From assembly GCA_032358165.1 (NCBI GenBank), contig JAALGY010000019.1, forward strand, positions 124,001 to 188,000: a stretch of DNA of 64,000 nt, in the 5' to 3' direction. The notes under the pieces are model-generated. The model ran no database searches. It was not told the origin of the DNA and worked only from the letters and a program-made list of their open reading frames with translations. Positions 35,942 through 47,969 of this stretch are shown piece by piece; position 1 is the first letter of the stretch, and each line of letters opens with the position of its first letter. Origin of the DNA: Diplosphaera chodatii (lineage: Eukaryota; Chlorophyta; Trebouxiophyceae; Prasiolales; Stichococcaceae). The translations under genes were made by a program, and so were the position numbers.

Positions 35942-36901
35942 CTGCAGCCAGCTGGCGCAGCGCACGGTCGCACAATGCAGCAGCTCCGTCCTGGAGCTCC
36001 GCAGGTGGAGTGGCACGCGCGCAGCATGAGCTTGCGGCAGCATGAGCTTGCGGCAGCAAGCTCGCGCGTCAGAGATGCAGCAGTTACACCATGGCCGTGA
36101 CATGCCCCGGGCTTGATGCAGCATGCTGCTCTCATGCAGCTGTGCTTCACTGATGGACGCTTCGGCACAGTGCTGACAGCAGCACAGCAGCATGCGCTGC
36201 AGCTTCGTCACTCCACAGCCGCACAGAGGCAGCCAGACCTGCGTATCCTGGGGCTTGGGGCGACCAAAGTGCTACCAGATGGAGTCGAGACGGCGTCTGT
36301 CGTGCTGGAGACATTGGGATGTGCCCATGCACGGTAGTTGATGCACAGCAATTTTGGGCGGCAGTCAGATTAGGTTGGGTTTAGGGTTAGGCAGCAGCAG
36401 GTTCAGGACTAGGATCCGTGCAAAAAGAGCACCATGCATTTTGCGTGCGGCATGAGCTTCAGGACTACGCTCGTATTCATTAGGGTGGTAAGACACTTTT
36501 GTATTGTTTGATCATGATCTGTAATGTCGCGGTGCGACGCATGGGATCATTACAATACTTTAGTACTTTGGACCCTTGCACTGACAACCCCAATAGAGTA
36601 CTGACCCTGAACTCGTGTGCCCACAATGTCATAAGCATGCCGTCTGTACAAGCCAACTCAAGAAAGCTAAAACCAGGGCATGAGTACATGCTCCTAAAAT
36701 CTGTCAACCGAACAGAGCACCGAGCACAAACCATATTTGGCAGAGCTTGCCAAGCAAACACAACAACAGCACCTGACTTGGAACCACAGCTACATCGGCA
36801 CATGCTTTGCTACTCCCTTGTGGAACAGGTGGTATGGTACTTCAAGGCTCATCCATTGGTGGCTCTGAGTGCTGGCATGATCTACAGCTTCCACTTGATC
36901 T
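35942..36901. other. Convergent spacer AAE15-like / LPMO-1
   Basis: Contains a 16-bp tandem repeat (gcagcatgagcttgcg, 36021-36052), a short plant-telomere-like stretch (gggtttagggttagg near 36378), and a lower-GC block at 36480-36900. That block is open on both strands but has no recognisable protein. TTACA at 36550-36554 is a candidate polyadenylation signal for LPMO-1. Confidence 0.45.
36021..36060. repeat. 16-bp tandem repeat, 2.5 copies
   Basis: gcagcatgagcttgcg at 36021-36036 is repeated exactly at 36037-36052, followed by a partial third unit gcagcaag. Confidence 0.9.
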
Positions 36902-38770
36902 TCACATCCGCACTGCACCAGCAGGGTTCAAGCCTTGAGCCTTACGAGTGCTGTGTGCATTGCTTGCCTCATAGCGTGCGGAACCACCGTCTACATACAG
37001 TATGCGCTGATCAACGAGCAGCATAACGACAGCACTGCTGGGTGAGCCGTACCAGTTCCAAAACTTCTCAGTCGGCAGCGCGAGCGGGTCCATGTAGGTC
37101 GCGGGGCATGGCTTGTTGCCCTGCGGCTGTACTGCCAGCATCTTCTGCGCGTCCACCCCCGGCAGGCTGCAGAAAGTAACACGACGTGATCAACATCAGT
37201 AGAAGGAGGGTCGTGATCCATCACAGCTGGTGCTGCCATCACACACGGACTGTTACAGACGCGTTCTCTGCACTGCTCTGCTGCCGGTATGAGCGGCGGC
37301 AGCATGGCACTTGCGCAGGAGCGTTGGCACTTTGTCAGGCGACTCACTAGCACATGTGGCCGGTCACGTAGCGCCACTGCAGCACGCAGCGCGGGCACAC
37401 CACGCCCGCCGGCAGCTTCCAGGAGCTCTTGACCAGGTACTGGGTGCCTGCAGGAGTACGGCTACATTGCCCAAGTCAGTTTGCCGTGGCGAGGCTTTGG
37501 CTGCTGCACGATGAGCAGCCTGGCCTCGACGCCAACAGCACATGAGACAAGGATGAGTGGACAGGTAAGCACAGAGGGGAAGCGCAAGGGTGGCCTATGG
37601 CGGAGTGGCGTGGGAGTCGAGTATGGGCTTTATGCCATACGGGCGGGGTTGCCTGAAGCGATGAGGGTCCCGCCGCCGGCAGGTAGTTGGGTCGAAAGGT
37701 TTACCTGGGAGCCCGTCATAGAGCCAAACCTTGTTGCCGGCGGCGATGCCGGTGTCCGTGGCTACAGCCTTCAGCTCGTGCTGTGCCAGGCAGGCCTCTG
37801 AAAAGGCCGCGAGCTCGCCCGCCGAGGTGGGGCTCTGCAGCGGGCACAGCCGGAACTCGAAGTAGCCCCAGTGGTTGCTATAGATCTGCGGCGCAGTAAA
37901 CGAGTGCCTCAGTGAGCTTCGCTGCTTGAGGCACCTTGCTGTGATCACTCTTTGTGAAGGGCTCATCAAACATGGTGCAATGGAGTATTCACAGCACAAG
38001 GCGTGTCTCATGCTGGTGCCATTGCCGATGCATATGCTGGCGGCTGTGCTGACCTGCACTGTTGTATTGATGACCTGCCCTGCTGCGTATGCTGCTGCGA
38101 TGGTGCGGGTGGCGTACCTGCCGCCTGGTGAAGTTCAGGCCACACAGACTCATCATCAAAACATGCTCGTCATCCATGAGGAGACCCAAATGCAGCTCAG
38201 GACATGGGTGGGCGTGATGCGGCTGTGCACCATATGCTTGGCTTGTGCCTCACCTAGCTCGAAGCTCATGTCATGCATCTCAATCGCGCCACACGTGGCG
38301 CCGTTCAGCAGCTTGCCCACCCTGCACATGCACACCATGCATCATGCTGGTTTCTGACTGCGAGGACTGCAACACTCGAGGATCACCTCCTGCCGCGACG
38401 CACGCCGCACCCGACACCGATGCAGACTCATGCGCAATGCCCAGGACTGTGACAGTGAAAAGGGCCCTTCATCGTACTTGTTGAGGGAGGAGGGGTCGTA
38501 GAAGTACTGGGGCGTGCCGTTCGGAAAGGTGTTGTTCTCGATGCGCTGGTCCGCCACCAGCCAGTTGCGCGACATGGGCTCCTGCACAGGGAAGGAACAC
38601 GCAGGTGATCGTGCCCACAATGCCGAATGGCGTCATCCACGCGAAGATTAACCACAGAAGCTTCTCGTGAAAGACGGTCTTCATTTCGAGGTCACCTGCA
38701 GCCAGCCATGGCCAAGTGCCTGCGGCAGGGACGCCAGGATGGTAAACAACACGCAGGCGAGGAGCTCCAT
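36902..38770 (-). CDS. AA15-like lytic polysaccharide monooxygenase, copy 1
   Basis: Secreted copper enzyme-like protein of the AA15 type (oxidative cleavage of chitin or cellulose in animals and some algae). A signal peptide (MELLACVLFTILASLPQALG) ends so that mature residue 1 is His in HGWLQ, the first half of the histidine brace. The second brace His is in YSNHWGYFEFRLCP (exon 37885-37705). Other blocks are SRNWLVADQRIENNTFPNGT, LLNGATCGAIEMHDMSFEL, TRTIAAAYAAGQVINTTVQ and the family C-terminal motif CPRCVLQWRYVTGHMC (about 37447-37351). The last exon (37166-36902) adds a Cys-containing tail with PCPATYMDPLALPTEKFWNW. Exon phases agree where tested. Copy 2 lies 1.7 kb upstream in the same orientation. 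The activity and substrate are inferred from the fold family only. Confidence 0.85.
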
Positions 38771-40452
38771 CTGGAGGCCGGTCCGAGATGCTGAGATGAG
38801 GGTCCCGTCAGTGCGCAAGGAGCCCTGCGAGGCGTTCGCGACCAGTGCACCCGGGATCTGAGTCCTGACGGTTGCCTGCACAAGCGTGAGGGACACGCTC
38901 AGTCGCTGAACAACACACACAGGATGCTGGTCTCGAAGTGGTCTTTATATAATGCTACACCCATCGAAGCGATCATACAGTGTGTCTGCCAAACGTCGGA
39001 GGGTGTGGTGTGCCCACAGCCCATCTACATCCATGCGGCAGTTGGCCACTGCCGTTGCAGAAAGCAATCAGAACCCAACATGCGATCAGCTTTGGTTACG
39101 ATTACGAGATGAGAGCTGCTGACAATGCAGACCACACCGCCGGGGCGACTTTTCGGCGTTCTGCCGAAGGAAACGGTTGGTGGCTGATGGGGCGCACCTC
39201 GAGGCGATACAGACGCAGGCGCAGGTCGATCGGCACTTCAGTGTGTCACGAGCTGATGTTGTCTCACTTCTCAGCTTTGTCGTGCGCTGCGATCCTGAAA
39301 GCGTGAATAGTGTCGGGTGACGTGCGCTGCACGGGCCATGTGCAGGCGGAAAATTCTTGGGTGTGACGTCAGCAAGAGATGCCATGTCAGCCTCTGCCCA
39401 TCTTGGTGCAGCACAACGCCTCAAGCTCGCAGAGGGCTGCCAGCGGCCTGCAGCACAGTTTGCCCGTCTGCTTGGTGCATAGAACGCTCAAAGCCTGGAT
39501 GATTGGCGAGTGGTAACATCACTGTACGATAAACAGCCCGATCGGGGGGACTTGGGGAAGACAGGGACGGGGACATGGAACGCTCATACCGTACGCTGAC
39601 TGTTTAATTGTGAGGTTCTTGTGATGCTGGCAAAAGTGGACCTAGCTTGTACTGGGCTACTGGCCCCTACACTGGTCAGACTGGTCATGCCCATTTGGGG
39701 TGCCACAGCTCTCAGTGTGGTGTCTCACACAGCCATGCTCGCAACACCCTGATGCTGTCTGTGCGATGCGGCGTGTCACCTTTACAACCAGCAACGACGA
39801 CCCGCATGTCAAAGCAGTACCATCAAAAAATGCCAGGTTGTACCAGATTTCAGTGCGCCCTCGAACCCTCAAAGGCAGTTGTGCAGCTGTGGGCATCGCG
39901 GCCCAAAAGCAGGTCACACTGCATTTGACGGTTGGTCTGTCTGCTGTAGAAGTCTCAGAGGGAAGCAGTCCGCAGATCAAACCCCAATGCACTGCAGTTC
40001 CAACAAGCTGAATAATAGTTGCAGAAGCTGCAATAGGAACAGCGGAAACAAATGGATTCAACAGCGTGCAGAGAAAACATGCTGCGCTCGATGCACAGCT
40101 GTGCACCTGACGTATTGTCTGTGGCCACCTCGCACGTCTTCAGCCATTGCATGCCTGTAGCGACATCGACATGCCTGCCTGGATAGGCAGACGCCCGCGG
40201 CGTCTCCAGTTGCGCTGTGCTAGATGTGACATGTGTCTGCTGGTCGTGCGCTCCTCTGCGGCCAGGCTGTGATGCGCCTGGCGACTGTCTGTGGCTGTTG
40301 CCATTGGACACCGCACTGCACTACCCTGGCGGCCGCATGGGCAATACAGGTGCTGGCGCGCTGATGAGCTGAGCTGTTCTGCCTGACATCACGAGCTGCT
40401 CTCGCTGAGCACCATGCATGCGTGTTGTCCATGCACTGCCTGTGATTATGCC
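38771..40452. other. Spacer between the two LPMO genes
   Basis: 1.7 kb with the promoter of LPMO copy 1 and the 3' UTR of copy 2. A TATA-like tttatataat lies at about 38942-38951, some 170 bases upstream of the copy 1 ATG. No gene recognised; open frames here lack family features. Confidence 0.4.
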
Positions 40453-41966
40453 TCAGTCAAGGCGTATGTCGGCGCAGTTCCAGAATTTTTCCGGCGGCCG
40501 CTGCCTGATGTCCGTGAAGTTCTTGGGGCATGGTCGGCTGCCGCCTGGCTGCAAGCTCTTCATCTTCCCCTCGTCTATGCCTGGCGGGCTGCAGACGCAC
40601 CAGAAAATGTTGAAAGCTGGATGAAGGCTTGGTCCAGAGCTCTGAATGGGGCACCACATAGATGCATGGCTTTAGGGTGATGCGACATGTGCGGTGGCCT
40701 GAAGCCAGTATCTTCGAAGCAGAGGCATCAACCCTGACAGCGCTGACACTTGTTGCGATGCCCAGCATGGCATACGTGCAGGAGCTCACTGGCACATGTG
40801 CGCCGTAATGTAGCGCCACTGCAGCACGCAGCGCGAGCACTTCACGTTGGGCAGCCTCCAGGTGCTGAGGATGTCATACGCATCCCCTGCGTCCAGTTGG
40901 CAAGCGTTTCACACATTGACCACCAAGCAAAGCCTCGCACCCCCTGCAGATCAGCGATGCTGTGCCAAACCCGCTTCGTGTTCAGGGGAACCACACAGCC
41001 ATGTGGAGCAAGGCCGTCTCCGTGATGCATATGCAGTAGAGCGCCAGTCAGGTCGAACCGATACCGTCATGCAGAAAAGCTTTCCCACCGCTTTTGTACA
41101 TCCAGTACTTGGTCTGGATCCTGCCGTTGGGCAGCCTGATCTTCAGCGGGTGCTTTGCGAAGCAGGCCTCCGAAAAGGCTGTCTTCTCAGCGGCGTCCGT
41201 CGTGCCATTCAGCGGGCACAGCCGCAGCTCAAAGTAGCCTGCACAGAGTGTCGCAGCCAAGGCTGTCATCAGGGTGTCAGGCTGGCGTCATATGAACTCA
41301 TTCTACGTTGCATCAGAGCAAGACAGTGTGCATCAGGGACCCACAAACATCCGAAGGGCATGCTTGACATGTTGGACGGCTGCTCACCCCAGTGGTTGAT
41401 GGAGATGTGGACCCTGGTCTGGATCAGGGACCCGGCCTTGTATGTGCCCACGATCTGGCGCTTTGCAAACTTGCCGCCCACCTCGAAGCGGGTGTCGCCC
41501 ACCTGCTCGCCGCCGCACGTCGCCCCCTTCAGAGCCTTGCCGGCCCTGTGACACAACAAGTCGGCAGGGTTGAGGTCATGATAGCCAGCGAGCAAGCTGC
41601 CGCGCAGCATGTGGTTCTGGCCAGTGACCACAACACCACCGCGGGCTGTCCATTTGCAGCTCACCTGTTGAGGTTCATGGGCCCGTAGAAGCCCTGCGGC
41701 GAGAAGCCATTGTTCTTCTGGCCGGACACCAGCCAGCTGCGTGATGCTGGTACCTGCGGCAAAAGCATGTCAAAGGTCAAGACAGCGGCAGATAGACACT
41801 GCGCCGAGCTGAGGCCTCCCCACTGCTGCTGCACTCTGTGAAGGTTCAATGTCAAGAGTCGACCTGTATGAGTTGCCAAGGTCACCTGTAGGTAGCCATG
41901 GCCCAGCGCTCCCTGCAACCAGTAGCACAACAGCGCAGCCGCAAGCGCTGCCCGCGGAGCGCTCAT
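40453..41966 (-). CDS. AA15-like lytic polysaccharide monooxygenase, copy 2
   Basis: Paralogue of the neighbouring gene. Exon 1 (41966-41886) encodes a signal peptide ending GALG followed by His in HGYLQ, the predicted mature N-terminal copper ligand. Exon 2 (41753-41665) gives VPASRSWLVSGQKNNGF and GFYGPMNLNR. Exon 3 has KALKGATCGGEQVGDTRFEV, KRQIVGTYKAGSLIQTRVHI and INHWG, joined in phase to YFELRLCPLNG (second brace His in INHWGYFEL). Next comes the Lys/Tyr-rich block IQTKYWMYKSG, then DILSTWRLPNVKCSRCVLQW and RYITAHMC. The last exon ends PEKFWNCADIRLD at 40453. Exons share layout and phase with copy 1, indicating tandem duplication. The tail after FWN is short, whereas copy 1 reads on for about 40 residues. 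Confidence 0.85.
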
Positions 41967-43099
41967 GGCGGCGGCGCGGGCCGTGCAGCTGACCAATTTT
42001 GCTCCAGCAACAGCCTCCGGGCGAAGGCCTGCTGTGCGATCCCCACACAGCACGTCTCCTGTAGACACACGCGAAAGGTCACAGGCGCTGCCCAAACGCC
42101 CAGCAAGGCACTGGCGGCATCCTGAAGCTCTACCAGTGTGCTATGTACTTTGATTGTAGCTATGATCAGGTTGCAGCCGGTGAGCCGGCACCTAGAGCTG
42201 CTGCACCCGTTGTCATTCCCGCCGGGTGCCCGCACGTACGGGCGTCACGGCAGTCTGGCCAGACGCGACCGGCACACCCACCCGAGCTGCAGCTACTGTG
42301 GTTCCCAACTGCACTGTGGGTGTCCGTTGGCCCGCACCGCACGGAACATTGGCAGCAGACCAGCAGGTCAACAGGAGGCACCCAGTCTGTCTGCACTACT
42401 GTGCTCGCTTGTCAGCGTTGGCGGCGGGGGATGGAGACGCGTGTGCACTTGACGACGTGCAGAGCTGTTCAATCACGAACAACGAGTACGGTTGGTCGGT
42501 CAGCAGCCGTCGTGACCCAACAGGCAAGCGACGCCAATACAACACCAACATGGCCTTGCCGCCTCATCATCTGCCGCGAGGCCATCGCCCGGTGCAAACG
42601 CTGATGAAGCACTGTTTCTCAGGGAGCGGAGCATTCGATCACTGGGTACACAGCAGCGGGCATTACGCCGTGTACTGCAGCGCGCCCAACAGGGTGTAGC
42701 AGGGGTATCCCAACGCAAGCTTCTTGCGCCAAACGCAGCACAGACCGCGTACCTAAAAGGCAGCAGCGTCCTGCGGCGTCCTTGAGGCCCGTCGCCCCTG
42801 ACGCTGCGCGATCAGCGGTGCTCTGGCCTTCTGATCATGTGAACGGACCCTCACGCATGCTCCTTGGCCAGCTGTAGCCATGACGAGAGAGACACGTGCA
42901 TGCCCCCTGCTGCATGGCAAGAGGGCTGGTGCCTTTGAATTCTGCCAGGGGGTACCACACATGAGGCATGGATACAGGTGATGAATGGCATTGCTTGAGC
43001 GTTCGAACGGCGGTCACTCAACATATGGCAATGGCACAAGCCGTTGGTGTCTCATGCTGCGCAGCATTGCCTCAGTGCAACCCGCAGCCCAGACGGGCG
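41967..43099. other. Spacer with an unassigned Cys-rich open stretch
   Basis: Contains the promoter of LPMO copy 2. A plus-strand frame (42226-42699) and a minus-strand frame (42396-42166) are open and Cys-containing, but neither shows a family motif or a supporting splice model, so no gene is called. Confidence 0.35.
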
Positions 43100-44865
43100 T
43101 CAGCCATTTGTGAACCCTGCCAGCTCTGCGCCTTGGCCCTGCAGCAGCCGCAGCCGCTGCAGCTGCGCCGCCACGGTGGCCAGCCGCCTGCCGGCCGCGG
43201 CCGACGGCTCGCGCTCGGGCGTGTGTCGCCTGTCGGCACCGCCAGCGGTGGCCTTTGATCGCTGTGGCCACGCCGCCTTTTGCTGGGCCGGTGCTGCGGG
43301 TTCCAGGCGACGCGCCCTCTCTCTCGGTTCGCTTGCTGCCGCTGACTGCTGCACGGATCCTGACACTGCCTGCGCAGGAAGCAGGAAGCACAGGTGCAGT
43401 CAAGCAACACCCGGACGACCCAGCCGACCTCCACAAGCAGACCCCAAGAAAGATGGGATGCCTTGCGAAGGGGGCGAGGCAAAGCATCGCGCCCACCTGC
43501 AGCCGCTGCGCCTGCTGCCGGTATGCACGCAGCTGCGCCAGGGCGGCCTGCGCGCCTTCACCGGGCGGGAGCCTCGGCGGCGGCAGTGGCGGCAGCTCGG
43601 CGGCCGGGATTGAGGCGCGGGGGGCGGCGCCCCGTGCGCCGGCTGCTGCGCTGTGCACTGAGACGGGACCCATGTCCGATGGTGACGACGGCGGAGCGAC
43701 GCCGAGGCCCGGGTCCAGCTGCCGCAGCTGCCGCCGCAGCTGGCCCAGCACTGCAGCGGCGTCCGGCGGCTGCAGCGCTGCCGGCGCTGCGGAGGTGCTG
43801 CGGCTGGAACTCTGCTCTGGTCGGACCTGGATGCGAGGACGTGGAACATGGAAGCCGGTCCATCTGGCACTCCTCGGAGCACTGAAGGGCTGTGCTGCCC
43901 CAGCATCGCTGCATGCTTGCAAGCATGGGGGGCCATGCATGTTGCTGGACACCGCAGCAAGAGTCTCGTACATCAGCAGCGCACCTGGCTGGGAATCGGC
44001 AGCGCCCCACGGCGCACCTGCCACCCCACGTCAGCTTCCGCCGACCCGCCGCCAGGCGCGATGCGCAGCACACCTATGATACAGTGCAAGGCATGTTGGA
44101 GTGAGCTTCTTGAGCACTACCGCACTATGGTGCATCGAGGATCACATTGCTGTCGGACATGCGCCGGTGCCGGCGCACGAACAGGGCGCAGCAGCACATA
44201 AGTGCGCACCTGCGCCCTGCGCCGCCAGGCTGTCGCGACTGGTCCCGCCCGCCAGCATGGGGCTCCAGACGCCGGCCGCCTGCCGCGGGGCCGCCTGAGG
44301 TGGCGCTGGCGGTCCAATGCCAATGCTGCATTCAGACCACACGGAGTGCCGGGGCTTCGGCTGCAATGCTGCTGTGGCTGCAGGGGTCCGAGGTGCATGA
44401 GGCTGGATGCCAAATGCTCCACCTGCAGGAGTGGAGCGGATGACGGTTGTGACTGTCGGCATTGCAAGGCGGTGCCTTTGGAAGGCCATGATCGCATGGC
44501 GATGCGCCATACGCGCGCCGACCTCAGCGCTTGTCTTCATCATGCAGGCAATGGCTGTCCTCACCTTGCAGCTGATCACTGGTGGCTGCACCGCTGGTTT
44601 CTCTGCTATCGCCGCGTCCTGCGTGCGGTCTGTGTCCAGTGCCCCACTCTCCTGCTGGCCGTGCGCTGGCAGTATGGCGCGCCGGTCGTGGCAGCGCCTG
44701 CGAGCGCTGCGGCGGCGGCGGCGACGGCGCCGCATCTGCGGCCGCTGCCCGGACGAACAGGCCGGCGCCGCCCAGGCCGGGTCCCAGCACCTGCCCTTGC
44801 GGGCTCCTGCCGGGGGTGCCGCGCCATGCGCCCTTGCGCGGCGTCAGCGCATCGCTGACAGCCAT
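43100..44865 (-). CDS. Pro/Ala-rich coiled-coil protein of unknown function
   Basis: Unrecognised. Two phase-matched exons are clear: 43826-43497 (VRPEQSSSRSTSAAPAALQP, a helical LGQLRRQLRQL, a Pro-rich stretch ELPPLPPPRLPPGEGAQAAL, then AQLRAYRQQAQRLQ) and 43369-43100 (SVQQSAAASEPRERARRLEP ending RLATVAAQLQRLRLLQGQGA and ELAGFTNG). A likely first exon begins at 44865 with MAVSDALTPRKGAWRGTPG and is rich in Pro, Gly and Ala. A middle exon near 44330-44200 reads PPAPPQAAPRQAAGVWSPML. The composition suggests a disordered scaffold with short leucine-rich helices. Exon borders upstream of 43826 are not established. Confidence 0.5.
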
Positions 44866-45307
44866 TGGTGCCTGCTGCCGACGTACCGCCGCCGTAAGAT
44901 GTAAGACCGCGGAGCTCTTGTGAGTTGGTGAAATGCAAGGCAGTAGATAGAGCAACCTGCACAGGCCCTTCACCATGCAGCTTTATGGGGACCCCATAAT
45001 GGGGTGGCAGCCCCGTGACTTGTCATTCGGAATGGGGTTGAGCACCAAATTGGGACGAGGTCCCGCTTCATGTGAGCATGCCACACGGCTTACACGAGCT
45101 GCGCTGTTTCCCCTTTGCACCGCTACAGTAGATAGGTTCTGCCAACGTAACGCCTCATACTGTGTTGCGCGGCCTCCAAACCCGAGATCCGTGTGTGCAT
45201 GTTGTGCACCTGATGCAGTGCGCGGTGCCCACTGCAGCTCACGTCCATAGTAGCAGGACCGCAGGAGTCGCAGCTGCACCACCGCTGACCTCTTGAGTGC
45301 ATACCAG
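44866..45307. promoter_or_regulatory. Divergent region Pro/Ala-rich gene / GH114 copy 1
   Basis: Likely promoters of both genes. A small inverted repeat tggggaccccataatggggt lies near 44987-45006. No gene is seen. Confidence 0.35.
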
Positions 45308-47116
45308 ATGCCTAACGTGAGCAGTATCGTGGCCCTGTGCGTGTCCATCGCGACACTGCTGACAGCTCCGACGTGGCGGCGGCCGGCGCGCGACACTGAG
45401 TGGCAGCTGCAGCTGGCCGATAATGGCACCATCACACCCATCAAGGCACGCTAGCACGCAGATGCTCACATGAATGACTAATGTCTGGGAAAGCTCTAAG
45501 TTTGGCGGCCGGCGGCAGGCTTTGCTGGCGAGCCGTGCTGTGGCGTCCGGCGCCATGGATCCGACCGTTCAGACTGTTTGCACATCTGCAGGGCGTCGAG
45601 TTCTACAGCTTTGATTTTGACACCGCAGCCACCCAGATCCCAGTGCTGCGCGCCGCTGCCGGCAAGAACATATTCATCGCGTGCTACATCTCTGTGGGGA
45701 CATGGGAGGAGTTCAGAGTGGTGCGCCACGCTGCTCGTGCAGCACAGACGCCTGCGCATGCACATGCCATGCATGACACGGCGAGGTGCTGTCGCAAACA
45801 GGGCATGCTTCACAGGTGCATTCTCACCTGTAGGATGAAGACAAAGCCCGTGGCATCAGCCAAGCTGACTTCGAGGGCATCCTGGGCAGCACCTACGAGC
45901 CGCCGTTTACGGACGAGAGGTGGCTGGACGTCCGCAGCCCAAAGACGCGGGCCATCATGGCCAAGCGCTTTGACTTTGCGCAGGAGATCGGCTGCGATGG
46001 TGTCGACCCCGACAACACCCAGGTGGATCAGGTGAGCAGGGCACGCACAGCCAGGCCCATCCATCGATGCCCGCTGCCTCCTCTTCATGCTGTGCACCCA
46101 TCTTGGTATGTTTCTGCAGGAGGACACAGGGTTTGACCTCACATACGAGGATGCGGTGAGCACATCAGCAAAGAACTCTCCCCTCCAGGACTCCACTTGC
46201 AGTGCAGTAGAGCTGGATCCATCATGTCCATGTAGGCACAAGCTCACGTGCTAGCTGATCTGACGAGTGTGCTGGCCTGCAGCTGAACTTTACGGAATGG
46301 GTGGCAGATGAGGTTCATGCACGCGGCATGGCTGTGGGGTGAGCACCATGTGTTGTGTGGTGTATGTCCAAGCATCTGCTGTAGAGAGGCTTGGAACAAT
46401 GTCATCACCTGCTGCTGCGGTTTCAGGCTGAAGAACTCCCAGTCGCTGCTGCCAGACCTGCACGAGAAGTTTGACTGGTGAGCCCGCTACTCTTCAGCCA
46501 CAGAGGCTTGTATTTGGCGCTCGTGCAATCAAGCAGGTCAGTGGTTGCTGACGGCCACGAGTGTGCAATGTTGCCATGGCGCAGGTTTTTGAACGAGCAA
46601 TGCAACGCGGACGACAGCTGCAGCGACTACAGGTGAGGCCAGCCACATGCTCTCTGGCTTACCATTGGCTGTTGATCTGTCACTAGACCCTAGCATAAAG
46701 TTACAAACAAACACCAAACAACGACAGCAAGTCCTGTCCCTTCATCCCGCAGCATTGTGGGCGAGACAAAGCCCGTTTTTGGCGTAGAGTACTGTGGTGA
46801 GTAGCGCATCAGAAGCCCGGAGAGCATTTGTATGCTGCAGTCGGCGGTTGTCCCTTTATCAGCGCCAGCTGCTGATTACTATGCACGGGTGTCTGCAGAT
46901 GCGACCAAGGCAGACAATGGCGTCACGTTGGACCCGGGCTGCTACTGCCCGGGCGTGATAGCGGCTGGCTACAAATTTCTGATCAAGGAGACCGCCAATG
47001 GAGCACCTCGGGTCACCTGCGAGGACTACTGCGCTGAGAACGATTGCGCTGGGCGTGAGGGGCGCGAGAGCTGCAATGCTGGGACGCCAACAGTCTGTGC
47101 AGCAGCCGGCGTCTGA
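45308..47116 (+). CDS. GH114 (spherulin-4-like) protein, copy 1, eight introns
   Basis: TIM-barrel protein of glycoside hydrolase family 114 (endo-alpha-1,4-polygalactosaminidase-like). Nine exons keep frame: 45308-45445, 45592-45720, 45834-46031, 46120-46155, 46283-46338, 46427-46477, 46585-46632, 46753-46796 and 46899-47116, for 305 residues. A signal peptide (MPNVSSIVALCVSIATLLTA) is followed by WQLQLADNGTITPI, FYSFDFDTAATQIPVL, FIACYISVGTWEEFR, RWLDVRSPKTRAIMAKRFDF, AQEIGCDGVDPDNTQVD and FLNEQC. The conserved acidic residues in DVRS, DGVDPDN and NEQC are present. A Cys-rich C-terminus follows (CYCPGVIAAG; CEDYCAENDCAGREGRESCN). Intron 1 has a GC donor (45446), needed by phase. It is the most divergent copy of the three. 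Confidence 0.88.
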
Positions 47117-47969
47117 GGGCTAGTGTCGTTCAGCGTCGACAGCTTAGTCAGCGCTTAGGAGACTAGAGCCGTGTGACGGGTGGCCAGCCCGTGTGCTTTC
47201 TGATGATCGGCTTCCAGTGATTCAGGTTAGGTGTCATTGCCAGAATTGTTGACTGCAGGTGTCCATTGGTTGGGATCTGAGGGTCAGGCAACAGCTGTTC
47301 GGTGCTCAGACATCCGGTGCTGAAACGTCTGCCGGCAACTCATTGTCTAGTGCAGGCACTTGTTGCGCAACAGATCTCATTGGATTGGCCGGTATATTTT
47401 CCGTGTGTGTGCAATTACTTTGGCCAGTCATTGGCGTGCAGATGCTGACAAGACTTTTGCTCTGTGTTACTAGGATGTTGGAACCATCTCGGTCGTGACT
47501 AAATATTCTTGCCACCCCTACTGCCTACCGGCGCTGCTGTCTTGACCCAGCACCAGCAAGGCCCCAGCACCACAGCAGAATCACATGTGGCTGTTGTGCA
47601 GCCTCCATGACTGTATTTTGCAATAATCGGGCAGTAGATCACTTGCAGCGACTACGCCGCTGATGCGCGCCCAGTACGGCCATGCTGCAAGACCTTAGCT
47701 GATTGGGGTTACGCAATATCACTGCACCCGCACGTGCATGTCTACGACCTCTCCCACTGGAGCTCCGCTAGGCACCACAACCGTTACAGTCTGCGTTTCC
47801 GCACCACCTAACCTTCAACTCATACCGTTCACTGCTGCTCTCTTGAGTCATCCTGCACGCTACGTGCGTTTGTGCCAGCCTCCAGTCCGGGGCGTCACCG
47901 TTGGCAGACTGCAATTGTCAGTTGCGGACCCCAGCACACAGCTTAGCCCGACGCTTGCAGCTTGTGAAG
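47117..47969. promoter_or_regulatory. Spacer and 5' flank of GH114 copy 2
   Basis: The part at about 47648-47730 aligns with the 5' flank of copy 3 (50204-50320): gcgactacgccgctg, gtacggccatgctgcaa and gattggggttacgcaat against close counterparts. It marks a shared promoter-proximal duplication and an empty site for the palindrome found in copy 3. No other gene is seen. Confidence 0.6.

Noticed and set aside
42226..42699. Plus-strand Cys-containing frame of 157 codons
   Set aside because: No signal peptide, no domain, no splice partners, and a competing open frame on the other strand.
43014..44024. Minus-strand open frame of 336 codons read as one gene
   Set aside because: It reads through a splice donor at 43496. 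The downstream exon fits a different frame with better helical composition.
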